A DNA stretch of 64,000 bases from contig CAWBVG010000049.1 of assembly GCA_963792175.1 (NCBI GenBank), positions 124,001 through 188,000 of the forward strand, given 5' to 3'. How positions within the stretch are numbered: the stretch's first letter is position 1; every line of letters begins with the position of its first letter. This stretch comes from CAWBVG01 sp963792175. GTDB lineage: Bacteria; Acidobacteriota; Vicinamibacteria; Vicinamibacterales; CAVVIG01. Under the pieces are notes generated by a model that was not told the origin of the DNA, searched no databases, and worked only from the letters and a program-made list of their open reading frames with translations. Positions 36,551 to 46,360 of this stretch are shown piece by piece. A program made the position numbers and the translations under genes.

Positions 36551-37090
36551 CGCGCGAAATCGGCGATGAAACAGCCGACCGCCTGCGTGGTCGCGTGCGG
36601 GACCGGCTTGCCGGCGAGAACCGCGGCGAGGGCATCCGCGAGATCGTGAACGGTCGGCGACGGACGCTCGACACCAAGGTCCACGTACCGATCGTCGATG
36701 CGGCCGCGATAGACGACGCGTCCACCCGCGACGACGACGGCTTCGGGCGTCATCGTGGCCTTGGTGAACTTCACGAGCGCATGGGCAGGATCCCGCAGCG
36801 CTTCCAACGCGCCCTCGTACGAGAACGCCGCCAGGTGCTCGCGGATCGCACGCCGCGTGATCGGCCGGGTTCGGATAGACGAGCCTGAAGACGACGCCTT
36901 TGCCGGAAAACTCGCCCACGACGCGCTGAACTTCCGGCGCGTAGCGGTTGGAGATCGGACAGTCGGTGCTCGTGAAGAGGAACACGATGGCCTTCGTGCC
37001 GGCCGGCGCCTGGAGCGCGTCGACCGGCGCGCCGCTCAGCGACTGAACGAGGACAGCCAGGAGGGGAAGGAACACGAGACGATCGTACAC
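36547..37090 (-). CDS. Redoxin-like secreted protein, one frameshift
   Basis: About 181 residues. Leader LVFLPLLAVLVQSLSGAPVD, then a thioredoxin fold with TKAIVFLFTSTDCPISNRYA. It has a single Cys at the resolving position rather than CxxC, so it is closer to the redoxin domains found before copper/heme proteins in acidobacteria and planctomycetes than to a true disulfide reductase. The frame changes near 36860. The C-terminal half (KATMTPEAVVVAGGRVVYRG ... VERPSPTVHDLADALAAVL) closes the fold. Translationally coupled to paralogue 2 by an ATGA overlap. Confidence 0.7.
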
Positions 37091-37100
37091 AGAAAAGACA

Positions 37101-37172
37101 AGGGATTGGGGACTAGGGATTAGGGATTCGTCTGTCTAGTCCCTAATCCCTAGCCCCTAATCCCTGCCCCTA
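37101..37172. repeat. Heptamer-word hairpin (GGGATTA / CCCTAAT)
   Basis: Left arm 37101-37129 and right arm 37137-37172 are complementary over about 28 bp with two or three mismatches; the loop is about 8-10 nt. It occupies most of the 90-bp space between the TonB receptor stop and the redoxin start. Confidence 0.85.
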
Positions 37173-37180
37173 CAGAGCTC

Positions 37181-40100
37181 TTACCAGTTCACCACCGCGC
37201 CGATGCGGAGCAGCCGGCCCTGGATGATGCTGCCAGGCAGCAGGTAGCGAGCCGCTCGAACCGTTCACCGCGGTCGGCGTCGCACCGGTTGCCGTCGAGC
37301 GTGTAGGTCGTCGAACGCGCGGTGAAGTAGTCGTCCGAGTTCAGCGCGTTGAAGATGTCGAGCTTCGGATCGATCTTGAAGCGCCCGATGATGATGCGCT
37401 TACCGATCGACAGGTCGAGTTGGTTGAGCGCGGGCGTCAGTTGCGTTCCCGGAGGCGCCAACGGGGCCGTCAGCGTCGAGAGTGCGCCGGGCGCGATCAG
37501 CGCGCCGACGACGCATCCCTGCGAAGCCGAGTTCCCCGGGCATGCCGTGTACCGCGTCGTGCTCGTGACGGTCAAGGCGCCGGCGAGACCGCTGATGCTC
37601 GTGAAGTTCGGCGCGCCGGCGCCGCCAGCGGTCAACGCGTTCGTCCCGAGGATGTACCCGGTAGACCCTGGTACGAGCCGCTGACGATGAGTCCAGCCCA
37701 GGGCAGCGGGATACGTTCCGACCGCTTTGATCCCCGTGCGCCATGGGATGCCGCTATTCGATCTGATCGCAGTAGTTGACCCCGCCGATGGTCAGCAGGA
37801 AGTTCGGGTTCGAAGCCGCCGCGGAGCAGGTGTTGGCGATGGTCCGATCCGTCGCCGAACCCGCCCGACAGCCGTCGCACCCCGCGGCAACCGCGCATTG
37901 ATGCCGAACTCGAACGAGTTGTAGGTCTGCCGCAGACCCGTGTCGTTGGTGTCGAGGTTCTTCGCCGCCAAGCCGCCGACCGCGGCGCTGGAGACGTCAT
38001 ACACCGTGATGGGCGTGCCATCGACCGGGCTGAACACCGTGAACGGACGGTAGCTGGGGTTCGTCACCGTGCCGTCAGCGTTCAGCGTGCCCGGCCGATT
38101 GATGTTGTTCCGCTCCATGAAGTTCTTGCTCACGTTGTGGAACCATTCGAACGAGGCGGAGACGCCGCGCATGATTTCGTGCGTTGGATGCCAGCGTTGA
38201 ACTGAAGGACGTACGGCCGCGTGAGCCCCGGATCCGGGCTGGCCAGCGAGACGGTGCCGAAATTCGACGGCAGCGACGCGAAATTGATCTCGCAGCCGGC
38301 GGTGCCGAAGTACGCACCCGGCGCCCCTTGCGCGATATCGTCTTTGTTCTTGTCTGTCCATGGCAGGCTCTGCAGGATGATGCCGCCATTGGCCGGATCG
38401 TAGAGCGACGGCGAGCGTCGTCGTCGCGGCCGCTTCGTATCGGTTGAATCCGAAGCTGAGCAGCCGTCTTGCCATCGCCGATCACGTCGTAGACAAACCC
38501 GAGGCGAGGCGAGAAGTCTTTCCAGGTCGGCATTTGAATCGTCGAGAACGCCGGAATGATCGACGAATCTCCCCTCTGCGCCGGCTGGCCGTCTACTTGT
38601 TCGCTGACGTATTCCCAGCGAAGGCCGTAAGTGGCCGTGAGGCGATTCAGGTGCCAGACGTCCTGCGCGTAGATGCCAAGGTTGGCGTTGAGCGACTCTT
38701 CCCAGCGCGCCGGCGGGCATAGACGGTGACGGTCTGGGAGGTCTCGACGCCGGCGACCTGCGTGTAATTCTGGTAGAGGCTGGCATTCGCAAAACCGGTC
38801 TGGTTGTAGTGGCCCCAGGAATCCTGGAACCGACCTTGATGCTGTGGGAACCCGTGACGTACGTCGCCGACGCCTGCAGGTTGTACCGATCCGGGTAGCT
38901 GCCGTACTCGAAGCCCGAGGCGCCCCATGTGGTGCCGGCGCCGCTATCGACGTGACGTGCGCCCAGGATCGAGCCCTGCCGGCTGCTCGATGCCCGGCTG
39001 GTACAGATTGTTGTAGCGCTCGAGGTTGCTCGAGAAGCCGCCCTCGATGAGCAGTTTGTTGCTGACTGTCGACGTCCACTTGACGCTGTTGGTCGTGTAC
39101 AGCGGAGAATTCCAGACGACCGACGAGGTCGTCTGATCGTCGCCCGGGGCTCATCGCGGCGCCGCGCGACTTGTGGATCCGGTCGTAGTAGCCGGACAGC
39201 TTGTTACGCGGGCTGACCTGCCAGGTGAGACGACCGAGGCCGCTGTACTGATGCTGCGGATCGACGCCCTGCGTGCAGAGAGTGCCGCCTTTGCCGGCAA
39301 GCGCCGCCTGACACGCGGCGATACTCGCCGCCGAGCCGTCGGAGACGAGTGTGTTCGAGATCGGCTTGTTCACCGTGAATAGCCGGAGGGATCCGAAGAA
39401 CCACACCTTGTCCAGCTTGAGCGGCCCGCCCTGATGTGATGTCCGTGTCGCTGTAGGTGCCGATCTTGTCCACGGTCTTGATGCCGCTGCGCGGCCAGCG
39501 ACGGCGTCAGATTGTTGGTCTGCAGCTTGCTGCTCTCGTAACCCTGGAAGAGCGACCCCGCGAACCGGTTGCCGCCCTCCTTCGGGAATCAGGTTGATCT
39601 TCACGCCACCGGTTGGCGAGTCAACCGTTCCTCCGCCAGTCTGGTAGACCATTTCCTGGTTCGCGCCTTCGTTCAAGTAGCTTTGAATGGCGCCATCGCC
39701 CTGCAGGCCGTTGACAATCATGCCGTCGATCATCACGGAGGTCTGCGCGGCGCCGAGGCCGTGCACCGTGAAGTAGGTCTGCTGCATGGCCTGCGACCCG
39801 CCGACGTCCGGGGCGGTCAGCGCGACACCGACGACGAGCTGGCCAACCGACTGAATCGTGTGGGAACGTCGGCACTGCGTCGAGAACGTCCCGTGACATC
39901 ACCTGCGCCTTCGAGTTGCTCTGGACGTCGACCACGGGCGATTCGCCCGAGACGGTGACGGTCTCTTCGAGCGAGCCCACTCTTCAAGTCCGCGTTGATG
40001 GTCGACGTGAAGTTGGAGGGCAGCTCGATCGCGTCCTTCTTGACGGCCGAGAAACCCGGCAGATTGAAGGTCAACGTGTAAGTGCCTGGACGAAGGTTTT

Positions 40101-40308
40101 CAATCTTGTAGGCGCCGTTCGTGTCGGTGGTCGCCGACCGCACTTTTTCGATCAGCGCCGGACTGGCCGCCTCGACCGTGACGCCAGGCAGCACCGCGCC
40201 CGTCGCGTCCTTCACGACGCCCGCAAACGCGCTCTGGGCGCGCGCCGTAGCCGGCAGTGCCAGCAGACACGCGAGGGCACCCGCCGACAGCAACAGTCTT
40301 CTCGTCAT
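37181..40308 (-). pseudogene. Second TonB-dependent receptor, about ten frameshifts
   Basis: Outer-membrane receptor with the signal peptide SAGALACLLALPATARAQ and a CarboxypepD_reg domain (AFAGVVKDATGAVLPGVTVE ... AYKIENLRPGTYTLTF). A plug follows (ETVTVSGESPVVDVQSNSKA), then a long barrel ending ...GRLLRIGAVVNW with TAA at 37181. The reading frame changes about ten times (for instance near 39980, 39840, 39480, 38920, 38800, 38480, 38160, 37880, 37690 and 37290), but pieces such as YATYGLRWEYVSEQ-like and LDIFNALNSDDYF remain clear. I treat it as one gene broken by indels. The ligand is unknown; neighbours are copper/heme oxidases. Confidence 0.7.
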
Positions 40309-40457
40309 GCCGTCCTCCTGAAGTCGCCGAGAACCGGGACCGGTAGGTACTGGTCAGACCTTTTGCGCCGCCGAGGCTACGCGGACTCATAACGGGAGTC
40401 AATCTGGATATGCCTTCGGTTGTCTTTTTTTTATAAGTCGGAAATCGAAAAGTTGGA

Positions 40458-42476
40458 TCACATTCGGAAGGGCTTTCCTGATTGGTAGAGCTGGAGGCGA
40501 AGTCGAAACTGCGCCGCCGCGTCCTGCTGGCCGGCTGAAACTGCGAGGTCGATTCCCGAGCGCGCCGCCTTGACGGCCTCCTCGAAACGGCCGGCCGACG
40601 CATAGGCAGCGGCGAGCGCGTCGAATGCGGCGACACTCGGGGCGCGCGGCGGCGGCGCGCTCGGCCAGCGCAACCGCCTCGGATGGCGTCGCGCAACGCG
40701 GGATCCGAGGCGGTCGCCCGGATCCAGGCCAGGCCCGACAGCGCCTGCGCGTTGGCGCCGTCGATGGCCAGCGCGGCGCGAAACCGCGTGACGGCATCGG
40801 CCGGACGACCCCGGCTCGACAACAGCAGCCCGAGGTTCGTCAGCGCGTCGACGCTGTCTGGCCGGAGCGCAATGGCGCGCTCGAAATGCGAGAGCGCCTC
40901 GTCTCCATCGCCGCGCAACTGGAGCAGCGCGCCCAGATTGTTGTGCGCCTGCGCGTAGTCGGGGTCGATTCGGAGCGCCTCTCGAAGCTCCGCGATCGCT
41001 TCGTCCCGGCGCCCGCGCGCCGACAAGGCGTAGCCGAGGTTGTAATGCGTTGACGCCGACGCCGGATTGAGCGAGAGCGATCGCCGGTACCGATCGATCG
41101 CCTCGTCGAGGCGCCCGCCCTGGAGCAACAGATCGCCGACCGCATCGAGGCGCAGGGGATTATCGGGATCGCCCTCGAGCAGCTTCGTGTACGCGGCGAG
41201 ATCGTCCGCGATCCCCTTCCGTCGAATCTCGCGCTCGAGCCGCGCGAAATCGGCGTTGGCGCGCGGCACGACCTGTAGCCACAGGTCCCCCATCTCGTCC
41301 GACGTGTTCTGGCCCCAGACGACCCGCGCCGGCGGCCGGCGCGGATTGCGCACGTTCGTCGCCGAGTTGTCGTACGTGTACCGCATCGAGATCGTCGTCC
41401 CCCCGGGCAGCGCGACCGGCGCGGCGTAGCGATAGACGTCCTGCCAGCGGAAATCCCAATCGGCGATCGCGATCAGCGGTCGCACGGTGCCGTCCGGCAG
41501 CGTGGCGTTCGCCTCCATGCGCCGCGCGAGGTTGTGCGCATGCGGCTGAATGGCCAGAAGCTCGACGTCGACTGGCAGGACATAGCGGTCGGCGACCAGA
41601 TAGTCGCGGTCGCCGGCAGGGATGTCGATGGTCTCGCTGCCGAGCCGGAGTCCCAGCGGGGCGCGCGTCGGCGCGGCGTCGGTGAAGTAGAAGCCGACCG
41701 ACACCTGGAGCGTCTCGCGCTTGCCTGTCGGCTGCAGGTGCAACTGGACGACGAGATCGCTCCCCGGTTCCAGCCGCCAGGACATGCCATCGGGCGACGG
41801 GTGCGGCGCCTGGCCGGGTGTCCAGCCGAGCATCTGGCCTTCGGGATAGCGAGCGTCCCGCACCATGCCGCCGACATAGCCCGGTTCGGGATCGCGGGCG
41901 TCGAGCTGACGCGACGAGCGTGTGCGGTCGACGCCAAGATTGGCGTGATGCACCACGCGAGCGTTGCCGGGCCGGAACTCGATCGCGCGCACGAACCGGG
42001 GACGTCCGATATCGATTGGCAGCACGAAGGTCCTGAACACATCGCCGCCGTCGGCCGGCACGGCGTACGGCTCCGGCATCTTCACGACGATGTCCGGTTC
42101 GCCGAGCTGCCAGCCATCGTTCCACAGCGGCGGCATCTGCGACGGATGCGCACGATCGCCTTCCGGCGCGCCTTCGGCGATCCACTCCTGCAGCATTCCC
42201 AGCTCTGCGTCGGTCAGACGCCTGACGTCCGTGAAGTCACCTTTCCCGGGTTCAGGTTTCCAGGGCGGCATGATCCGGCGGGCGGTGACCGTCGCAATCT
42301 GCGCGGCGCGACTCCGCACGTCGTCGTAGGTCATCAGGCTGAAAGGTCCAACCTGGCCGGATCGATGACACGGCGAGCAGCGATGCCAGACGATCGGCGC
42401 GATGTCCTTGTAGAAGGTGAGCGGCTGCGCCGACGCGACAGCTGGGAATCAGGCAGAAAAGCAACACGCAGAGCAC
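40458..42476 (-). CDS. Heme-c / copper monooxygenase-like protein with TPR tail (paralogue 3), two frameshifts
   Basis: About 672 residues, closest in layout to paralogue 2. The leader (LCVLLFCLIP) is read from GTG 42476, inside the repeat. One base out of frame from it begins LTFYKDIAPIVWHRCSPCHR (CxxCH), then MPPWKPEPGKGDFTD. The copper-type region has VVHHANLGVDRTRSSRQLD, LHLQPTGKRE, IQPHAHNLARRMEAN (HxH), WDFRWQDVYRYA and NTSDEMGDLWLQV. Five TPR units follow (HYNLGYALSARGRRDEAIAE, HNNLGALLQLRGDGDEALSH and others). A second indel near 40690 precedes the C terminus ...YQSGKPFRM. Divergent from the glycosyltransferase gene. Confidence 0.75.
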
Positions 42477-42530
42477 GCAGAGATCGCAGCGCTAATTCTT
42501 TTCTGCGTGCTCCGCGCACTCCTGCGGTTC
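42455..42530. repeat. Inverted-repeat hairpin of ACGCAGAGC words
   Basis: Left words 42455-42491 and right words 42497-42530; the best pairing is 42466-42484 with 42501-42519. It lies between two divergent starts and supplies the first codons of monooxygenase-like paralogue 3. Words match those at 23640-23705. Confidence 0.7.
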
Positions 42531-42580
42531 GACTCCGGGACGCATGCTGCGCTAGCATACGCCCCTTGCCGAAGATCGGA

Positions 42581-44765
42581 GTGCGACACGTCGACGTCAC
42601 GCAGAGCCGCTCTGGGCTTGTCGAAAGACGATGGGCGTTCGTCGCGATTTTCGCGATCGCGCTTCTCGTGCGTCTGCTGCACATCTGGCAGATTCGCGCC
42701 GCGCCGTTTTTTACGGTGCTGATGGGCGATTCGCATGGCTACGACGAGTGGGCGCAGCGGATTGCCGCCGGCGACTGGCTGGGACACGAGGTCTTCTATC
42801 AGGCGCCGCTCTATCCGTACCTGCTCGGTGTCACGTATGCGATCGCCGGCCGCAGCCTGCTCGTCGTCAGAATCGTTCAGGCGCTGATCGGATCGGCCTC
42901 ATGCGTGCTGCTCGCGCTCGCCGGTGTGCGGCTGTTCTCGCCGCGAGTCGGCCTCACAGCCGGCGTGATGCTGGCGCTGTACGCCCCGGCCATTTTCTTC
43001 GACGGCCTCCTGCAGAAGTCAACACTCGACGTGTTCTTCATCTGTCTCGCGCTGTGGATGACGTCACGGACGATGACCGCAGAGCCCGCAAAGAGCGCAA
43101 AGACGTCTTCAGAAGAACCATCCTCTGCGGGCTATCGCGATCTTCGCGATTCTTCGTTTCTCTGGCTCGGGCTCGCGATGGGCGGTCTCGCCCTCACGCG
43201 CGAGAACGCCATCGTCCTGATCGTGGTCGTCGCTGCTGGGCCGCACTCGCGTCGTCGTGGAACGCCGCGGCCGTGTTCCTGGCCGGCGTCGCGGTGGTGC
43301 TGGCTCCGGTCGCCGCCCGCAACGCTTACGTCGGCGGCGGCTTCTACGTCACGACGTCCCAGGCCGGTCCGAACTTCTACATCGGCAACAACCCCCGCGC
43401 CGACGGCACGTATCAGTCGTTGCGGTACGGCCGCGGCGCACCGGAGTACCAGCGGCAGGATGCGACCGAGCTCGCCGAGCATGCGATCGGACGCACGCTG
43501 ACTCCGGCCGAAGTCTCGAGCTACTGGTCCGGCCGCGCCTTCGACTTCATTGCGTCGCAGCCAATCGCCTGGCTCGAGTTGACGATGCGCAAGGTTGCGT
43601 TGCTGGTGAACGCCGCCGAGGTCGTCGACACCGAGAGTCAGGAGTCGCATGCCGAGTGGTCGCTGCCGCTCCGGCTGCTCGGTGTGATCGGGCACTTCGG
43701 TCTGCTCGTACCGCTCGCCTGCTTTGGCATCGTCGCGACGTGGTCGTCGCGATCGCGATTGTGGCTGCTCTACGCGATGACCGTGGCATACGCGGTTAGC
43801 GTCGTCGCCTTCTACGTGTTCGCGCGCTATCGCTTTCCGCTGGTCCCCTTCCTGATGTTGTTCGCCGCCGCCGGACTGGTGGCGCTTCCGGACGTCGTTC
43901 GGACACGCGCGGTTCCGGGCGGCATGAAGGCGGTCGCGGCGATCGCCGTGACGGCAGTCATCGCGAACTGGCCGCTGCTGAACGAGGCGTGGATGAAGGC
44001 GGTGACCGAAGTGAACCTCGGCGCCGCCCTGCAGTCGGAAGGGCGTCTCGACGAAGCGGCCGGGCACTATCGACGGGCGATCGCATTGCGCCCGGACTAC
44101 GCGGCGGCCTACAGCAACCTCGGCACGGCATTGCGCGGCCAAGGCCGGCTCGACGAAGCGGTGACGACCTACGAGCGCGCCATCGCCTTGCAGCCGGATT
44201 TTCCAGATGCGCACTACAACCTGGCGAACACGCTGGTCGATCAGGGAAAGGCGGCAGCAGCGATCGAACATTTTCACGTCGCGCTGCAGGTCGTACCCGG
44301 TTCAGCGGAAGTGCACAACAACCTTGGCATCGCGCTCGCGGCGAACGGAAAGGCCGACGAGGCGATGGCCGAATTCCGCGCCGCGCTCGCCGCAGATCCT
44401 GGCTCCGCCAAGGCGCACCGCAACCTTGGCGACCTGCTTGCCGGCACCGAACGGCGGGCCGATGCCATCGATCACCTTCGACGCGCGGCCGAGCTCGCGC
44501 CGGGCGACGCCGCTATCCACTACGATTTCGGCAGCGTGCTTCTGGAGGCCGGACAGCTGGACGAAGCCATCAAAGAGTTCCGCGCGGCGCTCGCCATCAC
44601 GCCGACATCAGCCGAGGCCCTGAACAACCTGGGCATCGCGCTCGCGTCGCAGGGAAGATCGACGACGCCATCGCGGACTTTCAGCTCGCGCTCAAGCTGC
44701 GTCCAGGATTTCCGGACGCGCAGAGGAATCTGGCGATGGCTTTGAGCGCGCGCGGGAAACGATAG
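42581..44765 (+). CDS. GT39/ArnT-like membrane glycosyltransferase with seven TPRs, two frameshifts
   Basis: About 728 residues. The N-terminal half is polytopic (AFVAIFAIALLVRLLHIWQI and further helices) with DSHGYDEWAQRIAAGDW, a loop typical of dolichyl/undecaprenyl-phosphate-dependent glycosyltransferases (GT-C fold, acidic residues in the first loop). The C-terminal 240 residues hold seven TPRs (NLGAALQSEGRLDEAAGHYR, NLGTALRGQGRLDEAVTTYE, NLGIALAANGKADEAMAEFR). Single-base deletions lie near 43235 and 44655. An array of CGCAAAG-type words at 43078-43156 is read in frame as AEPAKSAKTSSEEPSSAGYR in a loop. GTG 42581 or TTG 42566 is the likely start. Confidence 0.75.
43078..43156. repeat. 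Word repeats (CGCAAAGAG / GATCTTCGC) inside the glycosyltransferase gene
   Basis: The left group 43078-43110 carries CGCAGAGCCCGCAAAGAGC words; the right group 43122-43156 carries CTCTGCGGGCTATCGCGATC words in opposite orientation. An 11-bp stem can form between AGCCCGCAAAG and CTCTGCGGGCT. Reading frame is preserved across it. Confidence 0.65.
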
Positions 44766-44773
44766 CGCCACCC

Positions 44774-44917
44774 AGGTGCTAGGTGCTAAGTGCTAGGGTG
44801 CTAGGTGCTTTGGGTGCTAGGTGCTTTGGTGCCAAGTGCGGCACGGCACCCTAGCACCGTGCACCCGGCACCTAGCACCGCGCACCTAGCACCGTAGCAC
44901 CTAGCACCCTGCACCGC
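44774..44917. repeat. Long heptamer-word hairpin (AGGTGCT / AGCACCT)
   Basis: Left arm 44774-44836 has about eight AGGTGCT units; right arm 44841-44917 has about nine units of the reverse complement. It fills the space between two convergent stops (44765 and 44922). Confidence 0.9.
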
Positions 44918-44921
44918 GGCA

Positions 44922-45479
44922 TCACGATCGCGTCTGCACCGCAGCGTCGGCGATTTGGGCGACGAGCTCTCTGACCGATCGAGACGCATCGACGGTGATC
45001 GCATCGGCCGGTTCCTCGAGGATCTCGAACTGATTCGTCAGGAGGCCCGGGTTGAAGAAGTGTGTCCGGGCGGCAATGCGGCGGCGCGCGACCCGCGGGG
45101 TGATGCGCAGATACACGAGGCGAACGCGTCGAAGCCTGCCGATCAGCGTGCGTCGATACCGTTCCGTGAGCGCGGAACACGCGAGGACCACAGGCCGCTT
45201 CGCCGCCACCGCTTCTGCCAGGATGGCATGCAGGCGTTCGAGCCACGGCAGACGATCGCGGTCCGTGAGCGGCTGGCCGGCGCGCATCTTCGCGCGGCTG
45301 CGGGCTGAATGGAAATCGTCCGCATCCAGAAAACGCCAACCGAGCTCGGAGGCCAGCGCGCGGCCGACCGTCGTCTTGCCGGACGCGGCGACACCCATGA
45401 TGACAATCGCGAGAGTGCGACGATGACGGGACGTAGTTGCCCCGGATTGAGGTGAGCCGCACCTTCGCGGCGAGCTCAT
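44922..45479 (-). CDS. Gluconokinase-type carbohydrate kinase
   Basis: 185 residues. P-loop VIMGVAASGKTTVGRALAS, then WRFLDADDFHSARSRAKMRA, GQPLTDRDRLPWLERLHAIL and VLACSALTERYRRTL, the signature set of GntK-like kinases that make 6-phosphogluconate. HFFNPGLLTNQFEILEEP and ITVDASRSV complete the fold. The start ATG 45479 overlaps the upstream stop (ATGA) and gives a 22-residue extension before the P-loop; a later start is possible. Third gene of the unit monooxygenase paralogue 4, Ig-like protein, kinase. Confidence 0.9.
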   Translation of the reverse strand: MSSPRRCGSPQSGATTSRHRRTLAIVIMGVAASGKTTVGRALASELGWRFLDADDFHSARSRAKMRAGQPLTDRDRLPWLERLHAILAEAVAAKRPVVLACSALTERYRRTLIGRLRRVRLVYLRITPRVARRRIAARTHFFNPGLLTNQFEILEEPADAITVDASRSVRELVAQIADAAVQTRS

Positions 45480-46360
45480 TTCGTGACGACGATGGTCACA
45501 TCCTGCGAGGAGAACAATCCGCCGTCGTGGGCGAGCGCGCGGATGACATACGTGCCAGGCTCGCGGAACGTCGCGCGCGCCTGCCACCGGTTACCTTCCG
45601 GAATCGGCGGCACGATCCAGCCGGCCGACCAGGGCGAGCCGCCGCCATCGCGCGTGTCCTCCCACACTTTGGTTTGCGGTGGATCGAACGTCACGGCTTT
45701 GCCGGTGCCGCGATAGACGAAGAACGACAAGCGCAGACCATTCGCCGTCTGCGGGAGGATGTAGTTGCCCCCCAGCGCCGCCGGCATGTTGCGCTTGTTC
45801 GGCTTCCCATCGTCCGCCGCGACTGCGGCGAGCTGGACCGCTTCGCCGACCTTGGCCGTCCGGTTCTTCGGACCTTCGACCTCGAGCACCGGCGCCTTGT
45901 TGCCGACCATATCCGGCGAGGTGCTGAGCGCGCCGCCGGCGCCGATGTTCGACATGATGACGGTGTCGTCGAGCACGTAATCGTTCTTGAGCGTGCCGTA
46001 CGCCTTGTCCGTTCGACCCTTGCTGGTCAACGACCAGACGATCTCTTTCTTCCCGAAGTCGTGCGGCACGCGCACCTTGAAGACGAACCGGTTGCGTCGG
46101 GGAAAGAAATGCGTCGGCTGGCCGAGGTCCGGGCCGCCCGGATCCATCGTGTTGTCAGGACCGACCGGGATCGAGACCTCTTCGTCCCACTCGCGGTTCA
46201 GATAGCCGAACACCAGATCGAACGACCCGTCGGCATTCGGCAGCCAGCCTTCGTACGCCGGCGTGATGTTGTTCTCGGCCGGCTTGGGCACCTGGGCGCC
46301 CGCTGTTGCGAGGCTCGCGATCGCGAGGCATGCCGCAGCAAGCGCGACCGCGGATTTCAC
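45476..46360 (-). CDS. Secreted Ig-like-fold protein of unknown function
   Basis: 294 residues with signal peptide AVALAAACLAIASLATAG. The N-terminal part has PAYEGWLPNADGSFDLVFGY, NREWDEEVSIPVGPDN, FFPRRNRFVFKVRVPHDFG and EIVWSLTSKGRTDKAYG. The C-terminal part looks like an Ig/cadherin-like domain (AKVGEAVQLAAVAADDG, GTYVIRALAHDGGLFSSQDV). The start GTG 46360 overlaps the stop of monooxygenase paralogue 4 (GTGA), and its own stop overlaps the kinase start, so it is likely an obligate partner of that secreted enzyme. No catalytic motif recognised. Confidence 0.75.
   Translation of the reverse strand: MKSAVALAAACLAIASLATAGAQVPKPAENNITPAYEGWLPNADGSFDLVFGYLNREWDEEVSIPVGPDNTMDPGGPDLGQPTHFFPRRNRFVFKVRVPHDFGKKEIVWSLTSKGRTDKAYGTLKNDYVLDDTVIMSNIGAGGALSTSPDMVGNKAPVLEVEGPKNRTAKVGEAVQLAAVAADDGKPNKRNMPAALGGNYILPQTANGLRLSFFVYRGTGKAVTFDPPQTKVWEDTRDGGGSPWSAGWIVPPIPEGNRWQARATFREPGTYVIRALAHDGGLFSSQDVTIVVTK

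Noticed and set aside
41534..42560. Plus-strand coding sequence upstream of the glycosyltransferase
   Set aside because: Antisense to monooxygenase-like paralogue 3; only the portion after about 42566 has glycosyltransferase features.
44774..44917. CRISPR-like array
   Set aside because: Direct repeats are only 7 bp, have no unique spacers of about 30 bp, and the second half is inverted; no cas genes are present. The same applies to 52643-52858.
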